The notes beneath the pieces are model-generated. The model was not told the origin of the DNA. It made no database searches and saw only the letters and a program-made list of their open reading frames with translations. The translations under genes were made by a program, and so were the position numbers. Positions 1 through 9,104 of a DNA stretch of 28,184 bases are shown in pieces (within the stretch, counting starts at the first letter, position 1; the number at the start of each line of letters is the position of its first letter). This DNA is from Aduncisulcus paluster (lineage: Eukaryota; Fornicata). Location: the NCBI GenBank assembly GCA_024181965.1, contig BQXS01010040.1:1-28184 (forward strand), written 5' to 3'.

Positions 1-839
1 CACACCGGATATTGAAAATATCTTAATAACTTTAAAGAGTTGGTATTGGATTGAAATTGAACGCTATTCCTCTTTCCAGCAAACTATCATTGAGAGTGGT
101 GTTGATTTGTTTAGCCCTGAGTATGTTGCTGCCTTGGATTCATATGAGCCTTTTTCCTTTGTTTCACCATACTCCTTGTATCATATATTGACCAATGAAT
201 GTATTAATTGCCCTCGCCATTTTACGGCTGCGTTGGAGAAAGTGAGAGTTCATTCATTTTCATGGGAATGTTTGGATGATATTAGTTGGTTTCCTTCAAG
301 AAATGGGATAACTCTCACATCTATCAATAAGTCAATTCCCAAGACAAATGGGATAATATTTGCAGAATATGAACCACATATCATCACTCCAATTGGTCTC
401 TTGGACTTTACTATCAGCCATATTATGTATGGGAGTTCCAAATCTCGGCCGCATTCTGAGGAATCTCTATTTATGGAACAACATGGAAATTGGTCCAAAA
501 TTAGATCGGCATTAACTGTTCCAAATATCACACCGGATATTGAAAATATCTTAATAACTTTAAAGAGTTGGTATTGGATTGAAATTGAACGCTATTCCTC
601 TTTCCAGCAAACTATCATTGAGAGTGGTGTTGATTTGTTTAGCCCTGAGTATGTTGCTGCCTTGGATTCATATGAGCCTTTTTCCTTTGTTTCACCATAC
701 TCCTTGTATCATATATTGACCAATGAATGTATTAATTGCCCTCGCCATTTTACGGCTGCGTTGGAGAAAGTGAGAGTTCATTCATTTTCATGGGAATGTT
801 TGGATGATATTAGTTGGTTTCCTTCAAGAAATGGGATAA
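1..839 (+). repeat. Exact in-frame tandem duplication, period 528 bp
   Basis: Bases 1-311 recur without a mismatch at 529-839, including synonymous positions; the copies diverge at 312 and 840. The 528-base period is 176 codons, so the reading frame is kept. The stretch between the copies (312-528) is not repeated inside the window. The first copy touches the window edge, so the unit may extend further upstream. Either a very recent duplication or gene conversion, or an assembly artefact at a contig end, could produce this. Confidence 0.9.
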
Positions 840-2377
840 TTAGCATGTTTATTCCAATTGTCTTGGCAAAAATATCCCCTGGTAGAATTGTATTGTATAT
901 GCACAGACCTTCCTCAATCGGAAATACTGCTGAATTTTCTCTAAGAAGTATATTATGTCGTGGCCATAAGCTTGCTAGATTCCATTCGAATTGTTACAAA
1001 CTGTCTGAGATGTGTCAATATCTCCTCAAACATGTTCTGATCGCTTCGAAGGATTCTCTCACTAATGTAAGATTAAAATTCATTAACCTGAGTGAGTATA
1101 TCCCAATTTTTGATTTTGCGGCATGTCACTTTTCTCGTTTGAATTTTTTCTTGCTTCAATCGTGTGTTGTGACACCTAGTTCTATGGTCCGCTTACTTAA
1201 AACGATCTCTTCATTTATTCGGCCAGTGAACAGACTTCGTCTGTGCGGAGAAACGTTATTTCTTGATGATGAAACTGTTGTGAAACGATCTGATGATCTT
1301 CTTTCCTTGGTTCGAGATGATTTACTGCAGTTCCATCCAGATATTGCCATATCAAATGAATTATCAACACCTATTTCAAAAATCAAGAGTATTTATGATT
1401 GTGTTTCCACTGATACTCTTTCATTTATTCCGGAAAAATATGATATTAATTTAGAGCATCTTGAGATTCTCAAAATTCAGTTATGTTCTGTGAAATCATG
1501 TCTCTATTTCTTGGGGTTTGTTAATCGTATTTTACTAGGTTCTTCCAATTTAAAATACTTAACTCTCAATGATTGTTTCGAAAATATTCCCTTGAGATTT
1601 CAGAAACAATTAATTCATGAACTTACAAAATCTGTTTTCAATGTAATTCCAAACACAATTGAAAAATTATCTTTGGATGGTTTTCCTCTTTCGATAGAAA
1701 GTATACAATGTTTATTGTCGTGTGCCAAGAGAAATGATATTCGTTTATCTTCATTTTCTCTCTCAAAATGTGTCTCTTTACAAATTGTTGAACCTCCCTT
1801 AGTACAATCTGAATGTGATATCTCAGATGATGAAACACATCGAATATATAAGGAAAAATTAAAGATACAGAAAAATCTTATCCAATCATTGCTCGAATAT
1901 TTGATATTTGTGACATCGCCAGTCAATCCTGAGAAGAGAATAAGAACTGAAATGAGATGTGTCGAATTTTCTTCTTGTCCTGCCATGGATTTGATTGCTT
2001 TTGATGAGGAGTTGAGGAAATTATTTGATATTTTCATGGGGCAAATCATTTCCCATGTCTCTGAGATTCGTTTTGCAAATTCATACCGCTCCATTGAATT
2101 TGTGAAACTTGTCATGAATCATGTTATCAAGGCAGACAATCTTCTTTTGGAACTATTGGATTTGCGAATTTTTAAGCTTCCGGTTGTGAATGTACCACTC
2201 GTTGACAGTCCTCCTGATGATCAGGTTTCAGCAGATACAAGGTGGGATATACGTTGTTATATTGATGAGACAATCAAAAAGACTCCTCGTCTAGCTAGTT
2301 TTGATATAGGAAAGCCAACTTTGATTGGAATACACGCTAAAAGAGCTCACGAGAGTTGGGACGGATACATCTTCTGA
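2..2377 (+). CDS. Leucine-rich-repeat-like protein, 5' partial
   Basis: The frame is open from the left edge to a TGA at 2375-2377, so the true start lies outside the window; the first in-frame TTG near 107 is not a credible eukaryotic start. About 790 residues are visible. The middle and C-terminal parts carry leucine-rich-repeat-like strands such as NLKYLTLNDC (about 1543-1572), TIEKLSLDGF and VNRLRLCGETLFL, separated by predicted helices. No catalytic motif, signal peptide or membrane segment is evident. The N-terminal visible part contains a 104-residue block that occurs twice with no difference, 176 residues apart. LRR proteins usually bind other proteins; no specific partner can be inferred. 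The stop may be premature, because the sequence after it still looks like decayed coding DNA. Family assignment is from pattern only. Confidence 0.6.
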   Translation, partial: TPDIENILITLKSWYWIEIERYSSFQQTIIESGVDLFSPEYVAALDSYEPFSFVSPYSLYHILTNECINCPRHFTAALEKVRVHSFSWECLDDISWFPSRNGITLTSINKSIPKTNGIIFAEYEPHIITPIGLLDFTISHIMYGSSKSRPHSEESLFMEQHGNWSKIRSALTVPNITPDIENILITLKSWYWIEIERYSSFQQTIIESGVDLFSPEYVAALDSYEPFSFVSPYSLYHILTNECINCPRHFTAALEKVRVHSFSWECLDDISWFPSRNGIISMFIPIVLAKISPGRIVLYMHRPSSIGNTAEFSLRSILCRGHKLARFHSNCYKLSEMCQYLLKHVLIASKDSLTNVRLKFINLSEYIPIFDFAACHFSRLNFFLLQSCVVTPSSMVRLLKTISSFIRPVNRLRLCGETLFLDDETVVKRSDDLLSLVRDDLLQFHPDIAISNELSTPISKIKSIYDCVSTDTLSFIPEKYDINLEHLEILKIQLCSVKSCLYFLGFVNRILLGSSNLKYLTLNDCFENIPLRFQKQLIHELTKSVFNVIPNTIEKLSLDGFPLSIESIQCLLSCAKRNDIRLSSFSLSKCVSLQIVEPPLVQSECDISDDETHRIYKEKLKIQKNLIQSLLEYLIFVTSPVNPEKRIRTEMRCVEFSSCPAMDLIAFDEELRKLFDIFMGQIISHVSEIRFANSYRSIEFVKLVMNHVIKADNLLLELLDLRIFKLPVVNVPLVDSPPDDQVSADTRWDIRCYIDETIKKTPRLASFDIGKPTLIGIHAKRAHESWDGYIF

Positions 2378-2658
2378 AGAACTTCTTCAGTCCCGGGACT
2401 CAAAATCCCTTTGAGAAAGGTTAACTTTATTGAAAAAAGCCTAAGACTGATGTGGAGGTAGTGTTTTATGAACAGACATACTCTTTTGAGGGTATAATCA
2501 ATTTGGATGGAAAGAAGGATTGAAAAGGTTGAATTATGTGAATAAATAATGTCGAATCTTGGATGTAAGAACTTTAATCAGAGAGAATAGAGCAATCGAA
2601 AGACATCCATCTATCGATTGATATTGCCTTTCGTTATGAAAAAAATGGAGGATTTTAA
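2378..2658 (+). pseudogene. Possible decayed 3' continuation of the LRR-like gene
   Basis: Just after the TGA at 2375-2377 the same frame stays open to a TAG at 2459-2461 and reads like protein (for example PLRKVNFIEKSLRLMWR). It is followed by short protein-like stretches in other frames: VVFYEQTYSFEGIINLDGKK ending at 2521-2523 (frame 1), ILDVRTLIRENRAIERHPSI ending at 2619-2621 (frame 0) and IDIAFRYEKNGGF ending at 2656-2658 (frame 1). The composition resembles the gene upstream. This suggests an older, longer gene now broken by stops and indels, but I cannot compare it with an intact paralogue. Confidence 0.35.
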
Positions 2659-3001
2659 AATGAAATAATGGTTTTACATTATATATTAAGTCGCAATATG
2701 AATAATTATTGTGGAAAGCTCAATTTTAAGGATATCCTACATAATGAGGAAATTATGCCCATAATTCAGGGTATTTCAACCTTTTAAGGATTAAAATAGA
2801 GAGTTCCCCAAAAGATAAAGACATGAATTCTATTTTTAGAATTTCTATTTTTAGATTTTTCAAAAAACAATTTCTTATATTATTAAAAAATATCACAAAA
2901 AAGTCATAGTTTTTGTGATATTCTTTGTTAAAAGTGAAATAGCATGAATATGTAATTTTCTAGCAAATACTTTTATAGCAATAATCGAAAAATTCGATTA
3001 T
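2659..3001. other. AT-rich intergenic region upstream of tRNA-Ser
   Basis: No gene is visible. It contains a direct pair of CTATTTTTAG elements (inside 2828-2841 and 2843-2856). A perfect 13-bp inverted repeat lies at 2889-2901 and 2910-2922, with an 8-base loop, about 80 bases before the tRNA. Its arm is aatatcacaaaaa. In so AT-rich a stretch the hairpin may be chance. Confidence 0.6.
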
Positions 3002-3083
3002 GGTGAGATGGCCGAGTGGTCTAAGGCGGTCGCCTAGAAAGCGATTGTGATTTCACGCGTGGGTTCGAATCCCACTCTTACCG
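3002..3083 (+). tRNA. tRNA-Ser (anticodon AGA)
   Basis: The sequence folds as a class II tRNA. The 7-bp acceptor stem pairs GGTGAGA (3002-3008) with TCTTACC (3076-3082), including one G-U pair, and the discriminator base is G3083. The D stem is GCC/GGC. The anticodon stem GTCGC/GCGAT encloses the loop CTAGAAA, giving AGA at 3036-3038. A variable arm built on TGTGATTTCACG and a T arm GTGGG-TTCGAAT-CCCAC follow. The long variable arm and G73 are typical of serine tRNA. Internal A and B boxes are present, there is no intron, and CCA is not encoded, as usual in eukaryotes. A34 is expected to be modified to inosine. Confidence 0.97.
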
Positions 3084-3090
3084 TTTTTTT
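3084..3090 (+). terminator. RNA polymerase III terminator
   Basis: A run of seven T residues starts at the base after the tRNA discriminator, as expected for Pol III termination. Confidence 0.9.
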
Positions 3091-3290
3091 AATTACTGTT
3101 CGCCTTCTAGCTTGTGATTCAGCCAACCCCCGAATAGTCTATCGTTTAAATGACAAATATTGTCCGCAAAGATCTTGTTTTTCAATTGGCAACGCTCAAT
3201 CAGCGGATATATTAAAGCCCAATCAAAGAAAAGATTTATCACTGATGAAATAGTAAATTTACTTAAAAAAACACCTTGATTATAAAAATA

Positions 3291-5861
3291 TTACCCTTGA
3301 GCAAACATCTTTTCCATGACATCTTTTTCCTCTTGTTCTAATTTCTTCTCCTTTACGTGTGCAATAATAACAATAATTCCAATCAAGATAAGACCAATAG
3401 CCAGAGTTAGGATAACCCAAGGAAGAACCTCAGGAAAAGGAATGTCAACCTCGATACTCCATCCGGGGGCTGATTCCCTTGGATAAGGAATGGTGAAGAC
3501 TCTAGAGTTTGGAATAACACTCTGCCAAGCATGATAACTGAGATTAGCACCAATTCCAAACAAACCTCCTTCGCTTTCATGCATTGGGTATGAAGAGTAA
3601 ACCTGATCAATGTATTGGGGAATCCTTCCAAGCCCCCACATTCCATCTTTCCTCGAAGCACTCATGGGTCCAGGCAGTGCGGCAGAACCGAACAAGGAAG
3701 CCACACCGGCCCTAGCCTTTCCACTCATATCGCTTGTGATCAACTTGGTAACGACACCAGGGAACACAGGCCCGAGAGGTTTGATTGCTGAGGATTTCGA
3801 ATCATTGTGCTTATTCACATTCTTATTAGCCATGTAGGGAGGATTTGTATTATCCTTACAAGCACTAACACACAGACCATTAAGAGGGCGAATCCTCACA
3901 AAGAATCCATCGTTTCTGAAATTGTTGAACACAGGAGTGACTCTCTCGATTTGTCCATTGTCGTCAAGATGGGACACCAGAATACTGAATATTCCTTGCT
4001 CACACACATCAAAGAAGACAGCGTGGACAGCAGCGGCCTGTTTAGTCAAAGCAGCAACACTAGCTCCCTTGTTGGAGGGTGCACCGGTGGAAGAAGACGA
4101 CTGGGGAACTGAATCGAGCGGAGAGAGAGTGATAGAGTTCGTGAAACTATAGATTGACACAATATTATGGTCATAATCTGTCGTGGGATCAACATTGTCA
4201 ATATATTCATCCATAACAGCAGAGACATCATTACAATCAACCCAATTCGCACTATAAGCATTGTCTCCACACTCAACGGCTGTAACCGGCACAGTTATAT
4301 CGGCCAAACCGTCCAATGAGAGATCACCATCATCAACTCTGCAAGGAATGTGGAGGGGATTGGTACCATTGGGATTAACAAGCGGTCTGGCTGAAGGAGC
4401 TTGAAGAAACAGCCTTGATTGAATTCCTTGAGTTTTATCATCTGTATCGTTGTTAAACCAGAACAGACCCTTGTAGGTTGGGAAAGCGATCTCTTCAGAA
4501 ACAGTTCCATATCCAACCCCATTGGCTCCGATAGTGAAGTTATCATCGACCACACAGAGAGCGGCATGAGCTCGACAACCACTTGCAGCAGATAGACCCT
4601 TGCACACGGGCATCTGGATGTTCCTGAGATAATGGAGAGAAGACTCTGCATCACAATGGTCGAAGGAATCAGTATCATCAGCCCTACGACACACAGGGTA
4701 TATGAAGTCAAGAGCAGAACTGTCAGCAGTGTCAACATAAGTAATGTAACCCATCCCTTCTTCCTCACCTGGTCCAAGGGGAATAACAGAGATGAGAGAC
4801 ATGTGTCTGTCAGCATCAAACATGTTTTCAATCTTCCAAATCTCAGCAAAGTAACAGCTCTCGAAACTTGAACGAGAAGGAGGTGTGTATGGATTCTTAT
4901 CAGAAGAGGAACCAGGAGCAGCAGCATGAGAAGTTCTATAAATAGAATCTGGACTATAGATACCGTGATATCCCGGCACCTCAATCATATCACATTGATC
5001 GGGTGTTCCCTTAACGACAACGATTGTCTCAGTAACACAATCTCCATCAACATCAACAAGAGCCATGTCTGACAGAGTTCTTGAAGGAAGGCGATAAGTT
5101 TCCCCAGATAGGGCTTGAATATCATCTTCAGAGAGTTCAAAGGGAGAAGATTCCTCAAAATCATTGGAAGTAATATCGTCTGGAGCTGAATGGTTTTCCT
5201 GGTCTTCGAAAGAGGTATAATTGTTTGAGAGTGATGTAATCGTATCATTACCCTCCTTGACAACAATAAAATCAATCATGAAATTGCCGGAAATATCAGA
5301 AAGAAGGAATTGACCAGATATCTTATATTGTTGCGGAGGAACAGCGGAATTGTCCATAAGATCAAAAGGATCGTTCCATCCAGAAAAATCAAGCTTTTGT
5401 GTATAAATACGAATGATGTTAATATTATCATCATCTCCATCAAGATGAATGAGCAATATAAGATCATATTGCCCATTACGAGTGATATCGACAACAGATG
5501 TTGAAATAATTGTTCCATCGTCAATTGAAATACTATATCCCTCATCATTTTCATATTCTACATTTGATTGATTGTAAAAATGCACTTCAATTTCAGTTTT
5601 TGAATACTTCAGAATAACAAGGTCATTATATGAATTATTATTAATGTCTGCCACATCGGAAAGCTGTCCGTATATATCGTCAAATCCTACATCATCAAGT
5701 AATGTAAGTTCTGACACATTAATATTAGTTAATCCAGCCAGCACGAAGTTCACCAAACAACACGAGAAAATCGCAAAAAAAATAAATATTTGAGGTGAAT
5801 GAAACTCCATATATGGCTTTCTAAATTTTGAGTTTCTTCTATGTGGGCAAGAGGGACACAT
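3291..5861 (-). CDS. ITFG1: ITFG1/TIP-like FG-GAP membrane protein
   Basis: This 856-residue protein resembles T-cell immunomodulatory protein (ITFG1/LNKN-1), a type I membrane protein with an extracellular or lumenal beta-propeller. A hydrophobic signal segment runs from about residue 24 to 42; the second Met (codon 5808-5810, MEFHSPQIF) would give a more usual signal peptide than the first at 5861. FG-GAP-like repeats with calcium-binding-style loops follow, such as VDVDGDC, ADINNNSYNDL and DGDLSLDGLADI. The C-terminal part has the family pattern GLGRI, then IPNSRVFTIPYP, a single membrane helix at about 812-835 and a short charged lysine-rich tail. It is longer than animal ITFG1 (about 600 residues). 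The gene is intronless, ends in TAA and is divergent from CPSF1. The exact role in protists is unknown. Confidence 0.8.
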   Translation of the reverse strand: MCPSCPHRRNSKFRKPYMEFHSPQIFIFFAIFSCCLVNFVLAGLTNINVSELTLLDDVGFDDIYGQLSDVADINNNSYNDLVILKYSKTEIEVHFYNQSNVEYENDEGYSISIDDGTIISTSVVDITRNGQYDLILLIHLDGDDDNINIIRIYTQKLDFSGWNDPFDLMDNSAVPPQQYKISGQFLLSDISGNFMIDFIVVKEGNDTITSLSNNYTSFEDQENHSAPDDITSNDFEESSPFELSEDDIQALSGETYRLPSRTLSDMALVDVDGDCVTETIVVVKGTPDQCDMIEVPGYHGIYSPDSIYRTSHAAAPGSSSDKNPYTPPSRSSFESCYFAEIWKIENMFDADRHMSLISVIPLGPGEEEGMGYITYVDTADSSALDFIYPVCRRADDTDSFDHCDAESSLHYLRNIQMPVCKGLSAASGCRAHAALCVVDDNFTIGANGVGYGTVSEEIAFPTYKGLFWFNNDTDDKTQGIQSRLFLQAPSARPLVNPNGTNPLHIPCRVDDGDLSLDGLADITVPVTAVECGDNAYSANWVDCNDVSAVMDEYIDNVDPTTDYDHNIVSIYSFTNSITLSPLDSVPQSSSSTGAPSNKGASVAALTKQAAAVHAVFFDVCEQGIFSILVSHLDDNGQIERVTPVFNNFRNDGFFVRIRPLNGLCVSACKDNTNPPYMANKNVNKHNDSKSSAIKPLGPVFPGVVTKLITSDMSGKARAGVASLFGSAALPGPMSASRKDGMWGLGRIPQYIDQVYSSYPMHESEGGLFGIGANLSYHAWQSVIPNSRVFTIPYPRESAPGWSIEVDIPFPEVLPWVILTLAIGLILIGIIVIIAHVKEKKLEQEEKDVMEKMFAQG

Positions 5862-6086
5862 CTATGTGAATTGGGATAACTCGTTGTTTCCGGAAAAATC
5901 ATCCGTATTGCCGGATAAAATCAAAGAAAATTACCATTTTTATAAATTATTCGATTCATAATATTTTCAATGATCTCTTTATAATATTCCTAAGCTTGGG
6001 CTTTCTCCCAAACAGGTATGAACCTTTTATCAGATAATATTGATTAATTTTCACAACCTACGATTAAATATAAATTTAATTTTATT
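5862..6086. promoter_or_regulatory. Divergent promoter region, ITFG1 / CPSF1
   Basis: This 225-bp AT-rich gap lies between two genes transcribed away from each other, so it must hold both promoters. A near-repeat, CCGGAAAAATC (5890-5900) and CCGGATAAAATC (5911-5922), stands 28-61 bases upstream of the first ITFG1 ATG and is the only GC-containing pattern in it. Its function is inferred from position only. Confidence 0.4.
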
Positions 6087-9000
6087 ATGAAATCATTCAT
6101 ACATTGCCTCAATAAAAAATTAAAATTAATCCCACTCTTTCGACCCGCTGGAGAATATCAGAAAATGATCATAAATGATATTCTCCCTCCAAGGAATGTA
6201 GAGCAATTATTACGTTGCAATTTGTTTGGAGGTAAAGAATATGTCCTTATGGTGAGAGGGAACTGCTTGGACATTCATAAGGTTCTTTCTGATGAAGAAG
6301 CTTCTTCTAAGGCAACTCCATTAAATCTTGCTCCACATTTGACTTGCATTAAAACAGAGAAATATCCTTCAAAGATCCTAGGAATAATTCAAACAACAAT
6401 CAATGCAACATCCGAAGAATTTTCGCTACAATCGAAAGGTAAATCTGATCAAAAATCATGTGGTGATATAGTTCATATTTTATTTCAGTCATATCTCATT
6501 TCTACTTATGTTTGGGATGAAAGTACCTTTTCTTTACGTTGTATTTCTTCCACCGATATTACACTACCTGAGGATACTCTTACAGGTGATGCATCACTTA
6601 GATTCAAACTTGTGGCTGATCCTGAAGGTCGCTGTGTCTGTGCCATGGCCAGTTCAAATACTCCATTCATTACTGTTGTTCCTTGTCCATCATCGGCCCA
6701 AATTTACGCGGTTCTTAATGGAACACAATCCTCATTAATGGTTTCAACCCCAGCTCTTCCCTTTCGTCTCCCTGCTAGTAGCTTCCCCTTTCTTCTCGAT
6801 ATTGCTTTTCTCCACGGAAAAGCTGAGCCAACTTTATGTGTATTATACAATAAGATAACCAAACTTAACAAAAAAGAAATGAAATATGACGTGCTGTCAC
6901 ACAATTTACAGACGATAGTCACGGATGAACCCCAGCTGGAAGGAAGTATCGTATTTCTCGCCCTTTCGCTTCAACAAAGCACATTTTCCTTTGCACATTC
7001 CCACCACAAACTTCCAAGATACCTCACAACTCTTGTTCCTACTCCCCAAGGTGATGTTATGGCTCTAGGGAACAACTGTGCCGCTGTGGTTGGTGAGAAG
7101 ACTCAATCCATCCACGCTCTCCACCCTTCTTGTCTTATCAGAAGCCCCGTAAGTCCCGTGTTTTTCCACTTTAACGAGGATGATTTTGCCATGTACGATG
7201 CTGCTCGACGCCATGCTGTTGATATGAGGCATTATGAGCGAGAAAAAGACCTCATGGCAAACCAACAGGCCAAGTCTGACATGGGTTTCAGGGGTGGATC
7301 ATACAGGGCTCAAATGTTCGCTCCCCCACCTAGTATTGATAAAGACAGTGTCGCCAAGATCCATCGTGATGTGATCTCTCGTCTCAAGAGCAGTTTTATC
7401 GTTACATTTACTGAACGACGCAGTGTTCTTCTTGGTACTATCATTGGTTTTGGGTGGATCTCTGAGAGTGTGTGTTTGTGCACCAATTCCCAAGGTGTGA
7501 TGTATTTCATATCTATCCACCAACAAGGTACATGCATGGTGCCTCACATCTCTGTCCTTAAACCAAGTGATGCTCTGAGTGTGTCCCATGTCGATGGATC
7601 TCGCCAACATATCCCTCCAACCTCTATCTCTCCTCTCCTCTCTTTCTTCCTTGCCTTCACTCACACGTCTGTCAGCACCCACCCTATCTCACAAAGAGAG
7701 ATCTGGATGTCCATTTATGGGGGCGAATGGGGAATTGAAGCTTGGGAACGAGAGAAGAATAGAAGAATTAAATTGGTCGAAGGAGGAAGTGAAGGGGTGT
7801 CTTTCGCTTCTTCTAGTTCATTACCACTGGCATCAGGGCAGAAAGACGAAGAAGAAGAGACAAAAACACTCGGTGGTGAGCCTGAGTCAAGTGTAGTGAC
7901 AACGACTCTGGACTCAGCATCAAGACAGATATCTCCTATTCCGCCATTGCTGGGTATGTTGCCTTCAATACAGAGTGTGAGCGTTATCTCTGGTAATAGA
8001 GTTGTTCTAACTTCAAGACAATGTGGTGTGTTTGTTCTAAAAATAGACGGTGAGAAAAAACAAAACAAGAAAAAGAAACCATCCTCACAGAGAACAAAGA
8101 AAGCTTCTAGCCACTCTTCTTCCTTTTCTCTGACCATTTTGAAGAAGAAACGTAGACATTTTGTTTCTGACCCCTTTGATCAATTCCTTGCTTCTTCCCT
8201 TGACGTTCGGGAGACTCGTACTTCCTCAAAGCTCCAGATTCCATCCTCCTCTCTTCTCTCCGTGAAATGGACCATTCAATGCCCTCATTACCAGTTAACT
8301 TACACTCCAGCCCAACTGATACGACAGTATGGCCCTGGTGTCACTGTTGCCGAGGCCATTCCTCTCTCTGTTTGTATTGTGAATCCAACCAATAGGTTCC
8401 TTGCCCATCATAGTCGTGAATATCGTTCTAAGCCGTATTATAAGCATTTTGGTTCCTCATCTCACAAGGCTCTATGTGTGGGTGGATTTGGTGGGGGATA
8501 TGCAGGTGGCAGTACCCTGTCCTTCTTTATACCTGGAGTCCTTATGAAACTCGGACATTACGCACCTCTACGGTCTTTCATTGATCATAACTATCGGTGT
8601 GTGTGCATTCAACAAGTTAATCCATCGTTGGCTTTGTGTGTGCTTCAGTGGAGTCTTTGTTCCGATACAGATCCTCGTTTTATTTCATTTATATGCTCTT
8701 CTTCCTCTCCTTCTTCCATCACAATCATCCCCAATACGTTGTGTGATTGTAATGTGCTTGCATGTGAAGTAATAACCACTTCCATGTGTTTAGTAGTGAC
8801 CCCAGAAGGAGTTGAGATGAGATCTGTGCCGTCATGGGACGTTTTATCCACTTGGAAAGCTCCACTTAATGGTGAGACAATTACTAAGGCCAGTATTATG
8901 GGAGACATTGTTACCTGCGTCTGTTCTGATGGTCGTATTCTTTGTGTACAAGTTACCATTGATGAGAGAGAGAGTGAAGTCACACAGACAAACTCTCTGA

Positions 9001-9104
9001 CGCGTTTGAAGGGAAGAAGAAGAGGAACAGAAAGAAGAAGAGGAACAGAAAGAAGAAGAGGAACAGAAAGAGAAAGGAGAAGGAGACAAACTCCACACCT
9101 CTGA
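6087..9104 (+). CDS. CPSF1: CPSF1/Cft1 (CPSF160), N-terminal part, frame 0
   Basis: CPSF160 is the large beta-propeller scaffold of the nuclear cleavage and polyadenylation factor; with WDR33 and CPSF30 it recognises the polyadenylation signal. This part starts at an ATG after an AT-rich leader and covers the MMS1-N-like propellers. Family-like stretches include ADPEGRCVCAM, LLDIAFLHGKAEPTLCVLYN and, further on, repeated propeller strands such as SFIVTFTERRSVLLGTIIGF. A Lys/Ser-rich insert lies near residues 655-700. The coding frame appears correct to about base 9011; the terminal Arg/Gly/Thr/Glu-repeat tail to the TGA at 9104 is probably out of frame, because frame 1 from 9013 reads as a coherent acidic segment that leads into the rest of the gene. 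With parts two and three the protein would be about 2300 residues, against about 1400 in animals. Confidence 0.82.
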   Translation: MKSFIHCLNKKLKLIPLFRPAGEYQKMIINDILPPRNVEQLLRCNLFGGKEYVLMVRGNCLDIHKVLSDEEASSKATPLNLAPHLTCIKTEKYPSKILGIIQTTINATSEEFSLQSKGKSDQKSCGDIVHILFQSYLISTYVWDESTFSLRCISSTDITLPEDTLTGDASLRFKLVADPEGRCVCAMASSNTPFITVVPCPSSAQIYAVLNGTQSSLMVSTPALPFRLPASSFPFLLDIAFLHGKAEPTLCVLYNKITKLNKKEMKYDVLSHNLQTIVTDEPQLEGSIVFLALSLQQSTFSFAHSHHKLPRYLTTLVPTPQGDVMALGNNCAAVVGEKTQSIHALHPSCLIRSPVSPVFFHFNEDDFAMYDAARRHAVDMRHYEREKDLMANQQAKSDMGFRGGSYRAQMFAPPPSIDKDSVAKIHRDVISRLKSSFIVTFTERRSVLLGTIIGFGWISESVCLCTNSQGVMYFISIHQQGTCMVPHISVLKPSDALSVSHVDGSRQHIPPTSISPLLSFFLAFTHTSVSTHPISQREIWMSIYGGEWGIEAWEREKNRRIKLVEGGSEGVSFASSSSLPLASGQKDEEEETKTLGGEPESSVVTTTLDSASRQISPIPPLLGMLPSIQSVSVISGNRVVLTSRQCGVFVLKIDGEKKQNKKKKPSSQRTKKASSHSSSFSLTILKKKRRHFVSDPFDQFLASSLDVRETRTSSKLQIPSSSLLSVKWTIQCPHYQLTYTPAQLIRQYGPGVTVAEAIPLSVCIVNPTNRFLAHHSREYRSKPYYKHFGSSSHKALCVGGFGGGYAGGSTLSFFIPGVLMKLGHYAPLRSFIDHNYRCVCIQQVNPSLALCVLQWSLCSDTDPRFISFICSSSSPSSITIIPNTLCDCNVLACEVITTSMCLVVTPEGVEMRSVPSWDVLSTWKAPLNGETITKASIMGDIVTCVCSDGRILCVQVTIDERESEVTQTNSLTRLKGRRRGTERRRGTERRRGTERERRRRQTPHL

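Noticed and set aside
3047-3253. Open frame starting inside the tRNA gene
   Set aside because: It overlaps the 3' half of a well-folded tRNA and its terminator, and its translation resembles no protein.
4295-4984. Long hydrophobic open frame on the minus strand within ITFG1
   Set aside because: It is another frame of the same strand as ITFG1, whose FG-GAP repeats and C-terminal membrane helix are clearly the real product.
7715-8137. Antisense open frame inside CPSF1
   Set aside because: Its composition (runs of Ser, Phe, Leu) is that expected opposite a Lys/Glu/Ser-rich insert.
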